Below, one piece after another: positions 7,031-16,000 of a stretch of 35,667 nt of DNA. Below the pieces are notes generated by a model. That model did not search any database. It was not told where the DNA came from and worked only from the letters and a program-made list of their open reading frames with translations. Source of the DNA: an archaeon (GTDB lineage: Archaea > Thermoplasmatota > Thermoplasmata > JAJSAE01); the NCBI GenBank assembly GCA_024281315.1, contig JAJSAE010000034.1, positions 1 through 35,667 on the forward strand. Direction: 5' to 3'. Position 1 is the first letter of the stretch, and every line of letters begins with the position of its first letter. A program made the position numbers and the translations under genes.

Positions 7031-8080
7031 ATGAGCATGTCCGAAAGAGCCTCCGCTGTTAAGGGTTTCATAAGGGATGCCGTAACAGCAGGGGCCATTG
7101 TTGCCGTTCTTCTCCTTATTCTTCTGGCCTACTCCGGCATATGGCCGCCCATGGTGGTTGTGGAGTCGGGAAGCATGCAGCACGACATTCCCGGGCAGGA
7201 ACCGGTGAGTCATATAGGGGTCATAGACACGGGAGACCTTGTTCTCGTGAAGAGGGCGGACAAGGCCTCGATTCATACATACATTGATGGAGTTAAGGAC
7301 AACTACCGTACATACGGCGAGTACGGCGATGTTATCATCTATTTCCCAAATGGCGACAGGAGCCAGATACCCATAATCCACCGGGCAATCGTCTATCTGG
7401 AGATTAACCAGACCACAGGCAACAGTTACGACATACCGTCCCTGATAGATTATCCGGGCAACTGGAGTATCGCTCCCTACGAACTAACTCATGAATATAT
7501 GCACCGGTGGTACGACCTCTCCGGCACGCTTTATCTCTACAATGTCGGTTACTACAATGTAACGGTCGAAATCAATCTGGAGATGATTCTGGGCAGCAAT
7601 CCGCATCCGAAGAGCGGCTACATCACCATGGGGGATAATGCGGCTACGAACGCTCCTGTCTACGATCAGGCAGGCTCCATAAGCTGGGCCTACCCCGTGC
7701 CCCCATCGGATATTAAAGGGGTTGCCAGAGGGGAAATACCGTGGTTCGGCCTTATGAAACTATATGTTTCAAACGGGCATATCCCGCCCAGAACGCCGGC
7801 CAATAGTGTCACCGATTTGATAATCTCAATTATACTCCTGACAGTCCTGCCGTTTATTTATGATTTTGTAATCGGCCCTTATATTGAGAGTAAGTACGGA
7901 AAAGACGAGAAAAAGAAGAGTTCTCCGGGGAACATAAATGAACCGAAAGATTTGCCGCCGCCCCCGGAAACAGCAACTTATCCGGAAAATTCCGTCCCAA
8001 CGCCTCCTCCTGTCCCTCCTCCCGAACCGGAGAGTCTGGAGTTAAAGAGGGAAGATGAGAACCCAGACCGTGTCCCATAA
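7031..8080 (+). CDS. Signal peptidase I, archaeal Sec11-like (family S26B), with long insertion and proline-rich tail
   Basis: A 349-residue membrane protease that would remove signal peptides outside the cytoplasmic membrane. An N-terminal membrane helix (about residues 16-40) precedes the catalytic serine in VESGSMQHD (Ser48). Box C GDLVLVKR follows, then PIIHRAI with His117, the residue that replaces the bacterial lysine in S26B enzymes, and MGDNA with Asp202. Between His117 and the GDN box are about 85 residues where typical archaeal enzymes have about 20; the insert is Tyr/Asn-rich and has N-glycosylation sequons (NQT, NWS, NVT). A second membrane helix (about 258-280) is followed by a charged, proline-rich cytoplasmic tail of about 65 residues. 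The ATG at 7031 is preferred for its distance to the TATA-like box. The gene is convergent with orc1. Confidence 0.85.
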   Translation: MSMSERASAVKGFIRDAVTAGAIVAVLLLILLAYSGIWPPMVVVESGSMQHDIPGQEPVSHIGVIDTGDLVLVKRADKASIHTYIDGVKDNYRTYGEYGDVIIYFPNGDRSQIPIIHRAIVYLEINQTTGNSYDIPSLIDYPGNWSIAPYELTHEYMHRWYDLSGTLYLYNVGYYNVTVEINLEMILGSNPHPKSGYITMGDNAATNAPVYDQAGSISWAYPVPPSDIKGVARGEIPWFGLMKLYVSNGHIPPRTPANSVTDLIISIILLTVLPFIYDFVIGPYIESKYGKDEKKKSSPGNINEPKDLPPPPETATYPENSVPTPPPVPPPEPESLELKREDENPDRVP

Positions 8081-8087
8081 TCCCGCC

Positions 8088-9335
8088 CTATATGCTCAGA
8101 GTTCTCTGCACCTTTATTCTGTAATCTTTCAGTATCTCAAGCTGCGGGTCTTCCAGAAGAAGGGCACGCGTGCTCTCCGGCGGAACAGCGGATTCTATCT
8201 TCTTTGTTCTCCCGCCTCTGCCGAATGAGACGACGCTAGCCCGTATTATTCCCAGCATGTCCAGTTCCGATATAAGGTCTGTGATTCTTCTCTGGGTGAG
8301 AGGAGTGTTTCCGCTCTTTCTGGACAGGTCGACATATATGGTGTACAGCTCCCCGGTGGTGAGCGAGCCTCTCCCTCTCATCTCGTTCATAATTATACCC
8401 ATGAGAATGAGTTTGGAGTGCTGGGGAAGCGTTCGTATGGCCTCGGAGACGCAGTCCATCTCTATCTGGTTCTTTGCGGCTTTCACATGTTTTTCTGTGA
8501 TTCTCGGCTCATGTCCCCTTTCGGCCAGTTCTGCGGCCACTCTCAGGAGGTCCAGCGCTCTTCTGGCATCCCCGTGTTCCCGCGCAGCCAGTGCGGCACA
8601 CAATCCGAGAACGGAGTCGTCTATTACATCCTCCGCAAAGGCAATCTCTGTCCTCTGCTTCAGTATATCCTTTAACTGGCCCGCATTGTACGGAGGAAAG
8701 ACCATCTTCTCCTCTCCGAACCGGCTTTTAACACGGGTATCCAGCAATTCGCTGAACTTAAGGTCGTTCGATATGCCGATGAGAGAGACCTTGCTGTTCT
8801 TCAGCTCATCGTTTATCTTCAGGAGGTCGTAGAGAACATCGTCGCCGCTTTTATAGACCAGTTTGTCCAGTTCATCCAGTACTACTATAACCACTCTTTT
8901 CTTATCGTCAAGGTTTTCGAAGAGCATGTTGTATACCCTCTCCTTGCTCAGTCCGGTGTGCGGTATTCTCGAGTCGAAGTCCTTTATGAATCTGTTTCCT
9001 ATGTTCTGGAGAACCCCGTAATTGGTGTCGGAAATCTCGCAATTGATGTAGATGTAATGGAGATCAATATCAAGTTTTGCCATTTCGATAGCCTCCTCAA
9101 TCTCCTTTTTCATGTACTTGGCCACCGCGGTCTTTCCGGTCCCCGTCTTTCCGAATATCATCAGGTTGGAGGCCCTCTGTCCTTTAAGAGACGGGTAGAG
9201 TATCTGGGCTATGGCGGATATCTGGCTATCTCTGTGGGGCAGTTCGTCTGGAATATAAGATGCCCTCAGAATGTCTCTATCTTTTTTGAATATGCTTGTG
9301 TTATCTAGGTAACTTATGAATGGGTTCTCTGACAT
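8088..9335 (-). CDS. orc1/cdc6: Orc1/Cdc6 replication initiator
   Basis: A 415-residue AAA+ ATPase of the Orc1/Cdc6 family. Walker A is GKTGTGKT at residues 62-69 and Walker B VVIVVLDELDKL at about 148-159; sensor 1 lies in VSLIGISNDLKF, and sensor 2 with the lid around AREHGDARRALDLLRVAAE. The last 90 residues are the winged-helix domain (SGNTPLTQRRITDLISELDMLGI). Members bind origin recognition boxes and load the MCM helicase. The start at 9335 is chosen because GGGGGAG lies 4 bases upstream; a longer frame to 9422 encodes a low-complexity Arg/Ser/Thr stretch and would run through the putative binding site. The upstream 137-base gap contains an ORB-like sequence, suggesting self-regulation or a nearby origin. 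Confidence 0.93.
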   Translation of the reverse strand: MSENPFISYLDNTSIFKKDRDILRASYIPDELPHRDSQISAIAQILYPSLKGQRASNLMIFGKTGTGKTAVAKYMKKEIEEAIEMAKLDIDLHYIYINCEISDTNYGVLQNIGNRFIKDFDSRIPHTGLSKERVYNMLFENLDDKKRVVIVVLDELDKLVYKSGDDVLYDLLKINDELKNSKVSLIGISNDLKFSELLDTRVKSRFGEEKMVFPPYNAGQLKDILKQRTEIAFAEDVIDDSVLGLCAALAAREHGDARRALDLLRVAAELAERGHEPRITEKHVKAAKNQIEMDCVSEAIRTLPQHSKLILMGIIMNEMRGRGSLTTGELYTIYVDLSRKSGNTPLTQRRITDLISELDMLGIIRASVVSFGRGGRTKKIESAVPPESTRALLLEDPQLEILKDYRIKVQRTLSI

Positions 9336-9341
9336 ATTTCT

Positions 9342-9365
9342 CCCCCTGTTATCGATTCCACTGCG
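9342..9365 (-). other. Possible second, degenerate origin recognition box
   Basis: On the minus strand GCAGTGGAATCG is followed by a G run (GGGGG at 9342-9346). The core is shared with the stronger site at 9383-9404 but points the other way. The G run also serves as the orc1 ribosome site, so this could be coincidence. Confidence 0.3.
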
Positions 9366-9382
9366 AGAGCGCCGTGCACCTG

Positions 9383-9404
9383 TTCCAGTGGAAGGGAGGG
9401 TGGG
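9383..9404 (+). other. Origin recognition box-like site upstream of orc1
   Basis: TTCCAGTGGAAGGGAGGG (then TGGG) combines the palindromic TTCCAGTGGAA core of archaeal origin recognition boxes with the one-sided G-rich extension that the Orc1/Cdc6 winged helix and AAA+ domains contact. It lies between the orc1 start codon (9335) and the TATA-like, AT-rich tract at 9424-9437, so in the predicted leader of orc1. An origin here is an inference from one good and one weak box. Confidence 0.5.
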
Positions 9405-9423
9405 AAAGGAAGGGCGGTACAAA

Positions 9424-9437
9424 TAGTTTTTTTTATC
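9424..9437 (-). promoter_or_regulatory. TATA-like, AT-rich tract for orc1
   Basis: GATAAAAAAAACTA on the minus strand would place the transcription start near 9405 and leave a leader of about 70 bases that contains the ORB-like sites. The same A/T tract could also be an unwinding element if an origin lies here. Confidence 0.4.
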
Positions 9438-9472
9438 CTGTAAAACTCAAAGAAAGAGGTTTTTATTTTGCG

Positions 9473-10066
9473 CTACGCAATGTTTCTGGCCCGCATGAGC
9501 GCTCTCAGGGGGACTCCGTCTATGTCGTCCTTACCTGTTTTGTTCACTAGAAGCAGTGCCAGCACAGGCCTTCCGCCCTGTTTCTGTACCTCCTCAATTG
9601 CTCCCCTCATGGTTCCGCCAGTGTTCAGCACATCATCCACTATCACAACATCCTTTCCGTTTACGGAGGCATAGTTGGAGCTGAAAGCTCCGACCTTGTT
9701 TTCACCGGAGAGCGGGCGGTATATCGCCATTTCTATCCCCAGTTCCTCGGATATGAGGGTGGCAAACGGTATGCCGTTTATGGAGATTCCCACGATGGTG
9801 TCCGCAAAACTCTCCCTCTTGTCCATCTCCTCAACGATTATGTCCGAGAAGAGAGCGGCCACCAGACTCATCCGGCCTCCGAACACGCCTATGCTTCTCC
9901 ATCCTATCTTGACATCCGCCGGAGGTATATCCTGCTTTACATTGCGGGTCAGAAGCCAGATAACAGTCTCCCTTGAAAGATGCAGTTCTGTCGCTATTTC
10001 GGCCTCGGTCAGCCCCTTCTCCTTGAATTCAAGGGCCTTCTCCACAAGACTATCTATTCCTTTCAT
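9473..10066 (-). CDS. gfcR: HTH-PRTase transcription regulator, GfcR-like (orotate phosphoribosyltransferase-like)
   Basis: A 197-residue protein. The N-terminal helix-turn-helix covers about residues 5-45 (KEKGLTEAEIATELHLSRETVIWLLTRN in register, typical of GfcR). The rest is a type I phosphoribosyltransferase domain with the PRPP motif VIVDDVLNTGGT at 141-152. Such fusions are annotated as orotate phosphoribosyltransferase-like; in haloarchaea GfcR activates glycolytic genes in response to PRPP-pathway sugars. Whether this one is enzyme, regulator or both is not visible. The start at 10066 is chosen because GGTGA lies 5 bases upstream and the extra 99 codons of the longer frame are His/Arg-rich and not protein-like. 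It is divergent from tldD and 137 bases upstream of orc1 on the same strand. Confidence 0.85.
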   Translation of the reverse strand: MKGIDSLVEKALEFKEKGLTEAEIATELHLSRETVIWLLTRNVKQDIPPADVKIGWRSIGVFGGRMSLVAALFSDIIVEEMDKRESFADTIVGISINGIPFATLISEELGIEMAIYRPLSGENKVGAFSSNYASVNGKDVVIVDDVLNTGGTMRGAIEEVQKQGGRPVLALLLVNKTGKDDIDGVPLRALMRARNIA

Positions 10067-10173
10067 GTTTTCACCGGGCCTCAATAGGGCTTTCAGGATA
10101 TTAAGGTTGTGGTTCTCTTTTACTCCGGCGCAAACCCTAAATACATGCGTCCGCATGCAGTTGTGGTGACACA

Positions 10174-11556
10174 ATGGAAGATAGCAGACTAATATCGCTG
10201 GCCATGGACAATGGTGCCGATTATGCCGAGATAAGGTACGGCTCCAAGCGCGGGACCAGCCTTGAGATACAGGGCAATGAGGTAAAGAGTGCGAGTTACG
10301 GAGAGGACAGCGGTGCATCGGTTCGTGTTCTCTCCGGCGGTGCGTGGGGCTTCTACTCCACAAGCGACCTTACTGACGCAGGGATGAAGTCGGCAATGGA
10401 GACAGCCGTGAAACTTGCTAAGGTAAGCGCTGCAAATGTTACGGAGAAGGCGGTGCTAGCCGAGATTCCCAGGGCCACAGGAAAGGAGATATGGGCGCCA
10501 AAAAAGAACGCTCTGGATATCCCGATTGAGGAGAAGAGAGACCTGCTTCTGGACATCGCAAGGGCCGTGAAGGAGGTGGAGAAAATACACTCAATAACAA
10601 CCGGCTACGGCGATAATACCGAGATGCAGCATGTTGTGAACTCCGAAGGTACCGATGTATATACCGAGGTCTCAAGAACATACGCAAGGGCCAGAATCAT
10701 TGCAAGGGAAGGGGCGGACATAGTGGGGTTTGTCGCCTCGGCAGGCGGCACCGGCGGTTACGAGGTATTTGACATATCCGACCCGATAGAGCACTTTGCT
10801 GAGTCGGCGAGATCGGCGGCAAGAATACTGACCGCATCTTCTCCCCCCTCCGGAAAATTTCCCGTGGTCACGGACCCGGACCTGACCGGTGTCTTTGCAC
10901 ATGAGGCCCTTGGCCACGCTACCGAGGCGGACCTCGTGCAGTCGGGAAGTTCGTGCCTTGCGGGAAAGATTGAGCAGAAGATTGGAAACGACATTGTGAC
11001 AATAGTTGACGACCCCACACTCCCAAATGTATACGGCTCGTTCCCCTACGATGCCGAAGGCGTGAAGGCGAAGCGCAAGGTCCTTGTGGATAAAGGTGTG
11101 CTGAAGTCCTACATCGTGAACCGCGAGACCGCAGCCAGATACGGCATAATGCCAAATGGCGGTGCGAGAGCGGAATCATACGCACACCGCCCCATAGTGA
11201 GAATGAGCAACACATTCATAGAGAACGGAGCCCATTCCTTCGAGGAGCTTATAGAGGATATAAAGTACGGAATCTATGCCAAGGGGAGCCGGGGCGGTCA
11301 GGTGGATACTACCAGAGGCTCCTTCCAGTTCAGTGCGGAGGAGGCTTTCCTTATAGAGAACGGAGAGATAACGAAGCCGCTCAAGGATGTCTCTCTCTCC
11401 GGCATGACTCTGGAGATTCTGAATATGATAGATGCGGTCGGAAACGACCTGCGGCTGAGCAGCCCCGGAAACTGCGGTAAAGGGCAGTGGGTTCCAGTTA
11501 GTGACGGTGGGCCGCATGTGAGAATTCAGGGCGCAGTGATAGGGGGTGGTCAGTGA
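10174..11556 (+). CDS. tldD: TldD metalloprotease
   Basis: A 460-residue TldD-family zinc peptidase. The zinc motif HEALGHATE (HExxxH, His243 to His248) is intact, and the family's Gly-rich C-terminal region (TRGSFQFSAEEAFLIENGEI, then GNCGKGQWVPVSDGGPHVRI) is present. TldD pairs with TldE/PmbA to form a heterodimeric protease that trims unfolded peptides; in bacteria it processes microcin precursors and CcdA. The partner gene follows directly, its ATG overlapping this stop by one base. The ATG at 10174 is preceded by GGTGA at 10165-10169, and CCTAAATACA lies further upstream as a weak TATA box. The natural substrate in archaea is unknown. Confidence 0.93.
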   Translation: MEDSRLISLAMDNGADYAEIRYGSKRGTSLEIQGNEVKSASYGEDSGASVRVLSGGAWGFYSTSDLTDAGMKSAMETAVKLAKVSAANVTEKAVLAEIPRATGKEIWAPKKNALDIPIEEKRDLLLDIARAVKEVEKIHSITTGYGDNTEMQHVVNSEGTDVYTEVSRTYARARIIAREGADIVGFVASAGGTGGYEVFDISDPIEHFAESARSAARILTASSPPSGKFPVVTDPDLTGVFAHEALGHATEADLVQSGSSCLAGKIEQKIGNDIVTIVDDPTLPNVYGSFPYDAEGVKAKRKVLVDKGVLKSYIVNRETAARYGIMPNGGARAESYAHRPIVRMSNTFIENGAHSFEELIEDIKYGIYAKGSRGGQVDTTRGSFQFSAEEAFLIENGEITKPLKDVSLSGMTLEILNMIDAVGNDLRLSSPGNCGKGQWVPVSDGGPHVRIQGAVIGGGQ

Positions 11557-12926
11557 TGGACGAAATGATGGCATCAGCCGAGCGAATACTAAAAAGAGCC
11601 ATGGAAAGCGGTGCGGACAGCGCCGAGATATTCTACATGGACAGGAAGACGGACAGTTATTCCATAGAGAAGAATGTGATTAACTTTACCTCCGGCAATG
11701 TGGAGAGGGGCTTCGGGATAAGGCTCCTTGTAGGTCCAAAAATAGGCTTTTCCTATGCGACCACAGAAGAAAAGGCCCTGAAGGCGGTGGAAGAGGCTAT
11801 TCGCCTGACACCCCTATCGAAGGAGAGAACGAATTTCCATTTCTCCACGAGAACCGACTTTAAAACCCCTGACAAAACATGGAACGAGAAGGTTGTCGGG
11901 ATTGAGCCGCAGGAAGGAGCGGACCTTGCAAAGCAGATGATAGAGGCCGCACTTGAGGTGGATAGGGATATAAACGCAGCCGATGGTGGAATAGACATCG
12001 GCCAGTATCATACCGGAATAGTAAATAATGAGGGTCTTTCCGTCAGCGACAGGGGAACCTTTGCACACGCCGGACTATATGCTGTTCTTGAAAGAGACGA
12101 GGTCTCGGCCGGCGAGGAGTTCGTTCTGTCCAGAGCACTGGATATGGACTTTGCGGAGATCGGGCGAAAGGCCGCTGAGCTGGCTGTAAGCTTCCATGGC
12201 CCTGTGAAGCTGGAAAGGAGCGGAAAAATACCGGTGGTGTTTGCCAACACCGCTCTTAACCAGATGTTTGAGTTCATAACCGTGCCTGCACTCTACGGAG
12301 ACGCGGCAGAGAGAGGAGAATCCGTCTATTCCGGAAAAAACGGTGAGAAGGTAGCGGACAGCAAAATCTCCATAGTGGACGACGGCCTCATGCCCGGCGG
12401 CATAACCAGCCAGAAGATGGACGACGAGGGAATCCCGAGCCGGCGCAATGTTATAATAGAAAACGGGGAGTTGAAAAGATTCCTGTACGACATGGCCAGT
12501 GCCAGTGAGTTCGGGAAAGAGCCCACCGGTAACGGCATAAGGGCACAGCGTCTCTCCGGCAAAAACACCTTCAAGGCCCCTCCCGTGACGGGAGCGAGGA
12601 ATATCACGGTAGAAGGCAGCACCGTTGAGCGGGACAAACTCATATCCGAGATAGATTATGGCATACTGGTGTACAGTGTCCTCGGTGCCCATACATCCAA
12701 TCCCGCGTCCGGGGATTTCTCTGTGAATGCCGGCCATCTGTTCCTTATTGAGAACGGAGAGGTAACAAAGCCTCTGAAGAGCGCCATGCTCGGCGGAAAT
12801 CTGCCCGCGGCCCTGAACTCGGTGATAGGGGTAGCAGACGACTACAAGGTGATGAGCGGCCACATATACTTCATGGGCTCGAAACTTCCGAGCATTGCGG
12901 TGAACGGCGTGAATGTGACGGGATAA
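11556..12926 (+). CDS. pmbA: PmbA/TldE, non-catalytic partner of TldD
   Basis: A 456-residue paralogue of TldD. The N-terminal domain (ILKRAMESGADSAEIFYMDRKTDSYSIE in register) and the C-terminal PmbA/TldD barrel (NPASGDFSVNAGHLFLIENGEVTKPLK) are complete, but the HExxxH zinc motif is absent, as expected for TldE. It would sit over the TldD active site to form the peptide channel. The start at 11556 is chosen over GTG 11553 because GGGGGTGG ends 6 bases upstream; the arrangement TGATG couples it to tldD. A T- and C-rich stretch after the stop (12938-12960) may end the transcript. Confidence 0.92.
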   Translation: MDEMMASAERILKRAMESGADSAEIFYMDRKTDSYSIEKNVINFTSGNVERGFGIRLLVGPKIGFSYATTEEKALKAVEEAIRLTPLSKERTNFHFSTRTDFKTPDKTWNEKVVGIEPQEGADLAKQMIEAALEVDRDINAADGGIDIGQYHTGIVNNEGLSVSDRGTFAHAGLYAVLERDEVSAGEEFVLSRALDMDFAEIGRKAAELAVSFHGPVKLERSGKIPVVFANTALNQMFEFITVPALYGDAAERGESVYSGKNGEKVADSKISIVDDGLMPGGITSQKMDDEGIPSRRNVIIENGELKRFLYDMASASEFGKEPTGNGIRAQRLSGKNTFKAPPVTGARNITVEGSTVERDKLISEIDYGILVYSVLGAHTSNPASGDFSVNAGHLFLIENGEVTKPLKSAMLGGNLPAALNSVIGVADDYKVMSGHIYFMGSKLPSIAVNGVNVTG

Positions 12927-13006
12927 GGACATAAAAAACCCCTTCTCATTTCTTTCCCCGGTTGACGAAAGTATTTTATAGCGGAAGGTCATTGGATTAT
13001 TTAATC

Positions 13007-13016
13007 AAATATAAAT
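13007..13016 (+). promoter_or_regulatory. TATA-like box for the permease fusion gene
   Basis: AAATATAAAT is centred about 29 bases before the ATG at 13041. The GAGGAG that touches the ATG is too close to act as a normal ribosome site, which fits a leaderless or near-leaderless transcript. Confidence 0.5.
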
Positions 13017-13040
13017 TTCAGAATTGCGGGGCCTGAGGAG

Positions 13041-16000
13041 ATGACTATCGGAAAGTTCGTGCTTAAAAGGGGCACACATGCCGTCATTACGCTTTTCATA
13101 GTCTTAACTCTCATGTTCATTATGTTCAGGGTTATTCCCGCCAATACTGCAGGCCTCCTTGTTGACCCGACCATGTGTCCCGAAGCTGAACACGAGGTTT
13201 CCGTACATTACGGGTTTGAGGAGATTGTCAGCGAGGAAAAACATCTGAACGGCCTTGAAATAACCCAGAACCAGACCATTGTTATCAGTTACACGGATTA
13301 TCCTGACCTCCTTTCTCTTCCTCCGGATGTTTTCTCCTTCAATGTCAGCCTAACAAAGGGGCCGGGCTGCAATGCTGCGAGCATAACCATATATCACGAC
13401 GGCAGGGTTTACGGTACGGAGCCGGACGGCATTTATGAGAGGAATGAACTGGTTGGGGGGTCCGGCGATAACACGAGCGCACGGGTGACCGCTTTTTACA
13501 GGAACGGCATTCCAGCATATATCAACAACACGGAGATTGTGGTGGTGATTTATGGAGAGAACATTACGGGAACCGAACATTTCGACCTGACATTTGGAAT
13601 GAAGGAGTTTCGGAAGGTCCCTCTCTATATCCAGTACTTCACATTCATGAAATCTATGCTGACGCTGGATTTCGGGAACTCTTTTACCACCGGTCAGCCC
13701 GCATGGGATGTTGTTAGTGATTCTCTCATGCCGAGCCTCCTCCTCATGGGAGCGGCGGCTCTGGTTTCCTTTGTGGTAACTCCGCTGTTTTTTTCCTTCG
13801 TTTCTAGGAGGCGCGGGAAGGCCTCTGAAAAGGCTCTGTTCTACTCCGCTCTGTTTTTCTATTCCGTGCCTGTATTCTGGCTAACCCTAATCCTGCTCTG
13901 GTATTTTGCATTTCAGCACCACATATTCGCTCTTGGCGGCATGACCGACCCCTCTCCCGAGGGCGGCTGGCATGGCGCTGGAATGTATCTGAATATTCTC
14001 TGGCACCTCTCTCTCCCGCTTGTTCTCCTTTCATCCGTGGCCATAGCGGGAAATATCCTTTTTATGAGGAATGCTGTGGATGAAACGATGAATGAGGATT
14101 TTATACGAACCGCAGTGGCCAAAGGGCTCAGGGAGAGGACGGTCCGATTCCGCCATGCTCTGAGAAACACCTTTTCCTCCATGTCCGGCAGTATTCCTTT
14201 TCTCGTCGGTGTATTCATAAGTGTAGATCTGATTATTGAGTCCATTCTTGCGTGGCCGGGTATTGGGTTCCTTTTCTTTTCTGAAACACTCGGGCAGAAC
14301 TTCCCTGTGACTCAGGCCGCCTTTTTCATTCTGGCCCTTATTTCCATTGGGATTATTTTCCTTTTTGAGGTAATTCATGCATATCTTGATCCGAGGATTG
14401 TTTCCGGGGATAAAGAGGTACTGAATGGGGGGACTTCGTTCACTCCCTTTGAACTCAGGGTTTCCGGCGTTCGCAGATGGCTTTCCGTGTGGAAGCGGAA
14501 CAGGGCCGGCCTCTTTGCTGCTGGAGTAATAGTGATGTTTGTTCTAACGGCGGTTCTAGCTCCCTACATAACAAACGGCGACCCCATGGGGGAGCGGATT
14601 CCGTATACAGACATCTATGTCCCTCAGACTGCATGGGTTAAGTATATGAACGCCACGCCCGAAGACTTAAAAAACAGCAACTACGAGCATATAACCACCG
14701 GGCCGGTGGCCGCCTTTTCCACATACTCCCCTATTGTTCGCGTGGTCTATGTGGGAACTGACAGGGGTAATGTCTATTCTCTCAATACGGGGGACGGCTT
14801 TCCTGCGTGGATTAAGAATGTGGACAGCAGCAACATAACCGTAATAGATGCGGAGAACGAGGCGGCGGTGGGGCTGGATGCATATCTCTATGTGTGCACC
14901 GAAAGCGGCCATATATTGAAAATACACGACTCCTCCCGGTTTAATGGGAGCTCCAATCACAGCGAAGGGAACGGTGTCATTCTATGGGACTATTCCACCG
15001 GGGCAGAGATAACGGCAGAGCCGCTGGTTGACCCTAATTCCCATGCAGTTTATGTGGCCAACCGGAACGGCGATGTTTTTTCTCTCGACAGAAATTCCGG
15101 TGAGTTGATATGGCAGGCGCATCTCGACGCCCCGGTGACTGGAGGCATGGCCCTGAGCCGCTGGAACTCGTCCCTCTTTGTTGGGACTGCAGGGGCTGGC
15201 GGGACTCTTTACGCTCTATCCCTCTCTGATGGTCAGGTAACCTTCTATTCCAAGGAATCCGGCCCCATAAACGGAGGGATTGTTTTCGATGAAAAGGCCG
15301 GCCGCCTCTATTACAGTATTGCGGAAACTCTTTATTCCGTGCCGGTTTCGACACCGCAGAACCATAGCCACCTCACCCTTGGCGGGGTGCTCACACCTCC
15401 GGCGGTTGATATGCACACGGGGAACATCTATGTTGCCTCGGAGGACGGTACGGTTTATTCCATACGCTCGAACATGAGCATTCGATGGCAATCTTCCGGT
15501 GATTGGGGGGCGATAACAACCGCTCCGTTCTATTTTGACAGGCTGGACCTGCTCTATTTCGGCACGGATTCCGGCAAATTCGTCGTCATGAACGCAAACG
15601 ACGGAAGCCCCAGAGTATTCTTGAACACGGAGACTCCGATCTCCGGGCGTCCTCTCCCGGTTGATTCGGTGCTTCAGCAGGCCGAAATAAAGATCGATTA
15701 CCAGAGGGCGCTTTTTGTTACCACCAGTTCGTCGGTGAGACTGATGGGTGCAGCGGGAAAATCCGTGCTCCCCCGCCCGCCCACATGGATAGAATCTGCA
15801 CCCAGTGGAAACACCTACCTTCTCGGGACCGATTCGCGGGGGCTTAACCTCTGGAATCCTATGATATATAGCTCCAGAACCGCCCTTTTACTCGGATTTT
15901 TAACGGCCCTTATATCGGTACTGATAGGTCTCTCTCTCGGCCTCGTTGCAGGGTATGCGGGAGGAAAAACAGACAAAGTCATCACAGAGATTGCCATTGC

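Noticed and set aside
9336-9422. N-terminal extension of Orc1/Cdc6 (29 residues)
   Set aside because: The extension is low-complexity, crosses the ORB-like site, and the ATG at 9335 has a strong ribosome site.
10067-10363. N-terminal extension of the GfcR-like protein (99 residues)
   Set aside because: It overlaps the start of tldD, is His/Arg/Ser-rich, and the ATG at 10066 with GGTGA gives the normal family length.
12075-12992. Open frame of 305 codons on the minus strand opposite pmbA
   Set aside because: It lies antisense to a complete, recognisable gene, its translation is rich in His, Tyr and Arg without any domain, and it has no convincing ribosome site.
15803-15813. CCAGTGGAAAC resembling an origin recognition box
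   Set aside because: It lies inside the permease coding sequence, lacks the leading TTCC and the G-rich extension, and encodes conserved residues before the GTD motif.
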